From Sphingomonas populi (lineage in GTDB: Bacteria; Pseudomonadota; Alphaproteobacteria; Sphingomonadales; Sphingomonadaceae): a DNA stretch of 64,000 bases. Below the pieces are notes generated by a model. It ran no database searches and had not been told where the DNA came from. It saw only the letters and a list, made by a program, of their open reading frames with translations. The stretch is taken from positions 39,196 to 103,195 of the forward strand of contig NZ_SGIS01000005.1 in assembly GCF_004208535.1 (NCBI RefSeq), read 5' to 3'. The position numbers and the translations under genes were made by a program. Shown here piece by piece: positions 61,357 to 64,000 of this stretch; the stretch's first letter is position 1; the number at the start of each line of letters is the position of its first letter.

Positions 61357-61432
61357 TTCCCCCGCGAAAGCGGGGGGCCAGAGTCACGCAGCGCCACGTT
61401 TGTTGCCCTGGACCCCCGCCTGCGCGGGGGAA
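61357..61432. repeat. CCCCCGCG inverted repeat between tal and gnd
   Basis: TTCCCCCGCG (61357-61366) and CGCGGGGGAA (61423-61432) are reverse complements; inside, GCGGGGGGCCAGAGTC and CTGGACCCCCGC also pair partly. It lies in the 126-base gap between tal and gnd and does not obviously hold a gene. Confidence 0.85.
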
Positions 61433-61462
61433 CGGCATTTCGAAACCTGTAGGAGTACCCTC

Positions 61463-62446
61463 ATGAAGATCGGTATCATCGGCCTTGGCCGGATGGGCGG
61501 CAACATCGCGCGGCGGCTGATGCGCGCCGGCCACGAGACCGTGGTCTTCGATCGGGACGAGAAAGCGGTCGCCGCTCTGGTCGCCGATGGGTCGGTCGGC
61601 GCCGCCTCGCTCGCCGACATGCAGGGCAAGCTTGCCGATCCGGCGATCTACTGGGTGATGCTCCCGGCAGGCGATCCGACCGAGCAGACCGTGGCGACGA
61701 TCGCCGACCAATGCGGCCCCGGCGGCATCATCATCGATGGCGGCAACAGCTTCTACAAGGACGATATCCGCCGCGCCAAGGCGCTGGCCGAGAAGCAGGT
61801 CCATTATGTCGATGTCGGCACCTCGGGCGGCGTCTGGGGGCTCGAACGCGGCTATTGCATGATGGTCGGCGGCGATCCCGAGACGATCAAGACGCTCGAT
61901 CCGATCCTCGAAGCGCTCGCACCGGGCGTCGGCAGCATCCCGCGCACGCCGGGCCGCGACAATGATCTGGAAGATCCGCGCGCCGAAATGGGGTACATCC
62001 ATGCCGGGCCGGCGGGCGCCGGGCATTTCGTCAAGATGGTCCACAACGGCATCGAATACGGGCTGATGCAGGCCTATGCCGAGGGTTTCGACATCCTCAA
62101 GGGCAAGTCCTCCGAACATCTGCCCGAGGACGAGCGCTTCGACCTCAACCTCACCGACATCGCCGAAGTGTGGCGGCGGGGCAGCGTGATTTCGTCGTGG
62201 CTGCTCGATCTCACCGCGATCGGTCTCGCCAAGGATCAGATGCTCGAACATTTCACCGGCAGCGTCGCCGATTCGGGCGAGGGGCAGTGGACGATCGACG
62301 CGGCGATGGAAGAGAAGGTGCCGGCCAACGTGCTCAGCGCGGCGCTGTACGCACGCTATCGCAGCCGGGTCGAGCATACGTTCGGCGACAAATTGCTGTC
62401 GGCGATGCGCTTCGGCTTCGGCGGCCATGTTGAAATGCCGCAATGA
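61463..62446 (+). CDS. gnd: 6-phosphogluconate dehydrogenase, decarboxylating (short, YqeC/GntZ-type)
   Basis: Converts 6-phosphogluconate to ribulose 5-phosphate with release of CO2. The 327-residue length identifies the short form, unlike the 470-residue E. coli Gnd. The Rossmann start [16 protein letters not shown] (4-19), the catalytic segment [20 protein letters not shown] (116-135) and the lysine in [15 protein letters not shown] (near 189) are clear. It is often NAD-dependent in this form. Ribosome site AGGAG lies just upstream. The next gene overlaps it by four bases. Confidence 0.95.
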   Translation: MKIGIIGLGRMGGNIARRLMRAGHETVVFDRDEKAVAALVADGSVGAASLADMQGKLADPAIYWVMLPAGDPTEQTVATIADQCGPGGIIIDGGNSFYKDDIRRAKALAEKQVHYVDVGTSGGVWGLERGYCMMVGGDPETIKTLDPILEALAPGVGSIPRTPGRDNDLEDPRAEMGYIHAGPAGAGHFVKMVHNGIEYGLMQAYAEGFDILKGKSSEHLPEDERFDLNLTDIAEVWRRGSVISSWLLDLTAIGLAKDQMLEHFTGSVADSGEGQWTIDAAMEEKVPANVLSAALYARYRSRVEHTFGDKLLSAMRFGFGGHVEMPQ

Positions 62447-63258
62447 GCGGGGCCACCAAGGACGGCATTCGACTGTTCATCTCCGATCTCGACGGCACGT
62501 TGGTCGATCGGAAAAAGCAACTGACGGCGGGGACGGTCGCCGCAGTCGCCCGGCTCAAAGCGGCGGGGATCGGCTTCAGCGTCATCAGCGCGCGGCCACG
62601 TTCGGGGGTGCAACCGATCGTCGATGCGCTCGGCCTCGACGTGCCGATCGGCGCGTTCAACGGCGGCATCCTGTTCAAGCGCGACGGTACGATGCTCTCC
62701 GAACACCGCATCGCGCCGCACGTCGCGGCGGGTATGTTCGAACTGGCGCAGGGGCTCGATGTCGCGCCGTGGCTGTTCGCCGACGACCGTTGGTATGCGC
62801 TTGCCGAACAGGGGCCGCATTTCGACAGCGAGCGCGTGTCGGCGAACCAGTCGCCGATCGTGGTCACGGATTTTTCGCCGTATTACGATCGCGCCGACAA
62901 GATCACCTTCGTCAGCGATGAACCCGCGCTGCTCGCCGGCCTGCTCGACCGCGCGCGCGCGGCTTATGGCGATTCGGCGACGATCGCGCAGTCGCAGACC
63001 TATTATCTCGACGTGACCGCGACCGCCGCCAACAAGGGCGATGGCGTGGCGGCGCTGGCGGAAAGCTTCGGTGTGCCGCTGTCGCAGACCGCGGTGATCG
63101 GCGATCAGTTCAACGATCTGCCGATGTTCGCCCGCGCCGGCCTGTCGATCGCGATGGGGCAGGCGCCGGACGGTGTGAAGGCGCTCGCGCAGCACATCAC
63201 CGGCGCGAACGACGCCGATGGCGTCGCGCAGGCGATCGACCAGATCATTCTAGCCTGA
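62443..63258 (+). CDS. HAD-IIB (Cof-type) phosphatase
   Basis: A 271-residue sugar-phosphatase-like HAD protein. Motif I is [10 protein letters not shown] (residues 13-22), motif [10 protein letters not shown], motif III Lys in NKGDG near 197, and motif [13 protein letters not shown] near 220-230; a large Cof-type cap lies between. It begins inside the gnd stop (ATGA overlap), so the two are probably translated together. Substrate unknown; role in clearing a damaged pentose phosphate pathway metabolite is one possibility. Confidence 0.9.
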   Translation: MSGATKDGIRLFISDLDGTLVDRKKQLTAGTVAAVARLKAAGIGFSVISARPRSGVQPIVDALGLDVPIGAFNGGILFKRDGTMLSEHRIAPHVAAGMFELAQGLDVAPWLFADDRWYALAEQGPHFDSERVSANQSPIVVTDFSPYYDRADKITFVSDEPALLAGLLDRARAAYGDSATIAQSQTYYLDVTATAANKGDGVAALAESFGVPLSQTAVIGDQFNDLPMFARAGLSIAMGQAPDGVKALAQHITGANDADGVAQAIDQIILA

Positions 63259-63269
63259 AGCGCAAGCTG

Positions 63270-63294
63270 CTCCCCTCCCTTCCAGGGAGGGGAG
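63270..63294. repeat. CCCCTCCC hairpin after the HAD phosphatase gene
   Basis: CTCCCCTCCCT-TCC-AGGGAGGGGAG is a perfect hairpin with 11-base arms, 12 bases past the stop codon, of the same type as 35377-35480. It sits between convergent genes and may block readthrough. Confidence 0.9.
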
Positions 63295-63329
63295 GCGGTT
63301 GCGCGTGCTGCTACCCGCACCAGCCAACC

Positions 63330-64000
63330 TCAGCGCGGCGTAAGCTTCACCAGCGCGCCGTCGTCCTGCAGCAGCCAGATCGCGCCGTCCGGCCCCTGCG
63401 CCACGTCGCGGATGCGGGTGTCCATCGGCCATTGATCGGCCTTGGTGGCTTTGTCGCCGTCGAGCTTCACGCGGATCAGGGCCTCGCCCGACAATGCCGC
63501 GATGAACATCGATCCCTTCCACTGCGGGAAAAGCGCGCCCGAATAGATCATCATGCCGCCGGGTGAAATCGATGGGTTCCAGAACACCTTGGGCGCTTCG
63601 AAGCCGTCGCCCGGTTTGTGGTCGGGAATGTCGGTGCCGTCGTAATTGTTGCCGTTCGACGCCTTGGGCCAGCCGTAATTCTTGCCGCGCAGGATCAGGT
63701 TGACCTCGTCGCCGCCCTTCGGCCCCATCTCGATCTCCCACAGCCGCCCGGCCGAATCGAACGCGAGGCCATAGGGATTACGGTGGCCCATGCTCCAGAT
63801 CTCGGCGGGCGCGGTGTTCACGCCACCCTCGACCGGCTGTTGCGCGCCCTTTTCCTTGAAGGCCGCGCCGGTGTTGTCGGGCGGATCGAACACGGTGACG
63901 GTGGGCGTGCCGGTCCGCTGAGCAAACGGGTTGCCGGTCGCGGGCTTGCCGTCGAGCGAGAGGTGCAGAATCTTGCCGAGCTTCTGGTTGATGTCCTGCG
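63330..64000 (-). CDS. PQQ-dependent sugar dehydrogenase-like protein (YliI/Asd type), partial
   Basis: The gene runs off the right edge, so only its C-terminal about 223 residues are seen. Diagnostic stretches are HRNPYGLAFD, the EMGPKGGDEVN motif that coordinates calcium and PQQ, and the preceding NYGWPKASNGNNYDGT. The protein ends GALVKLTPR. The N-terminal part (LGKILHLSLDG) continues to base 64000 and is open at the end. Such proteins are exported aldose dehydrogenases; the N-terminus and signal lie outside the window. Confidence 0.85.
   Translation of the reverse strand, partial: QDINQKLGKILHLSLDGKPATGNPFAQRTGTPTVTVFDPPDNTGAAFKEKGAQQPVEGGVNTAPAEIWSMGHRNPYGLAFDSAGRLWEIEMGPKGGDEVNLILRGKNYGWPKASNGNNYDGTDIPDHKPGDGFEAPKVFWNPSISPGGMMIYSGALFPQWKGSMFIAALSGEALIRVKLDGDKATKADQWPMDTRIRDVAQGPDGAIWLLQDDGALVKLTPR

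Noticed and set aside
60071-62443. Long minus-strand open frame (about 790 residues) opposite tal and gnd
   Set aside because: It is antisense to two well-recognised enzymes with conserved motifs. High GC content makes such shadow frames common; its composition is not protein-like.

Overview
The window is one contiguous, GC-rich, gene-dense stretch of what looks like an alphaproteobacterial chromosome, most likely from the Sphingomonadales (Sphingomonas or a close relative). This rests on gene content and layout: rnd-lptC-lptA-lptB-rpoN, hisG-hisD-nusB, argH-small lipoprotein-lysA, ubiquinone synthesis (COQ7), DivK, TldD, and short dyad repeats built on CCGTTCGTG..GAGCGAAG, which I associate with this order. 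No rRNA, tRNA, CRISPR array, insertion sequence, integrase or prophage gene was seen. Almost all genes are housekeeping or conserved, so no large undescribed system stands out. The best leads are small: leaders, overlaps, small proteins and repeats.

Layout. 0-4.8 kb: a proton-pumping pyrophosphatase (hppA), thiL, a periplasmic thioredoxin and a glycine-rich double cold-shock protein, all on the minus strand. 5.0-9.2 kb: RNase D, the LPS-export genes lptC/A/B and sigma-54 (rpoN), on plus. 9.2-12.8 kb: a metallo-beta-lactamase exonuclease and an Lhr-type helicase, divergent; both belong to the ligase-associated repair set, whose ATP-dependent ligase lies at 33.0-34.6 kb. 12.9-18.1 kb: a two-DTG aspartic protease, a Cfa-type methyltransferase, a molybdopterin oxidoreductase with its cytochrome b, a flavin reductase and a TauE/SafE exporter. 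18.1-24.2 kb: rlmN, uncharacterised proteins, an outer-membrane beta-barrel, dnaN and a response regulator. 24.1-30.5 kb: cysG N-terminal type, lysA, an LptM-like lipoprotein, argH, a TlpA lipoprotein, then ridA, a HAD protein, DUF3572 and divK.

30.6-38.7 kb: rpmG with its own leader hairpin and terminator, a GDT1-type transporter, dps, a metallophosphoesterase, DNA ligase, nusB, hisD, hisG and a DUF2332 protein. 38.7-47.6 kb: a beta-lactamase-related hydrolase, nadB, an esterase, an ABC ATPase without a permease, a zf-CHCC protein, small ORFs, tldD, a chromosomal ccdAB toxin-antitoxin pair and DUF5996/DUF2007 proteins. 47.6-49.6 kb: glnK-amtB behind a textbook sigma-54 promoter, whose sigma factor gene is in the same window. 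49.8-56.6 kb: a GNAT enzyme, a nucleoside transporter, and the run ctpA-dsbB-coq7-small secreted protein-DUF2306-GT-C-like protein. 56.6-64.0 kb: a DedA protein, then the pentose phosphate genes rpiA-tkt-tal-gnd with a HAD phosphatase overlapping gnd, and a PQQ-type sugar dehydrogenase cut by the window end.

Many gene borders carry short inverted repeats of at least five sequence types. The first 56 bases are almost pure cytosine and may be a sequencing or assembly artefact.
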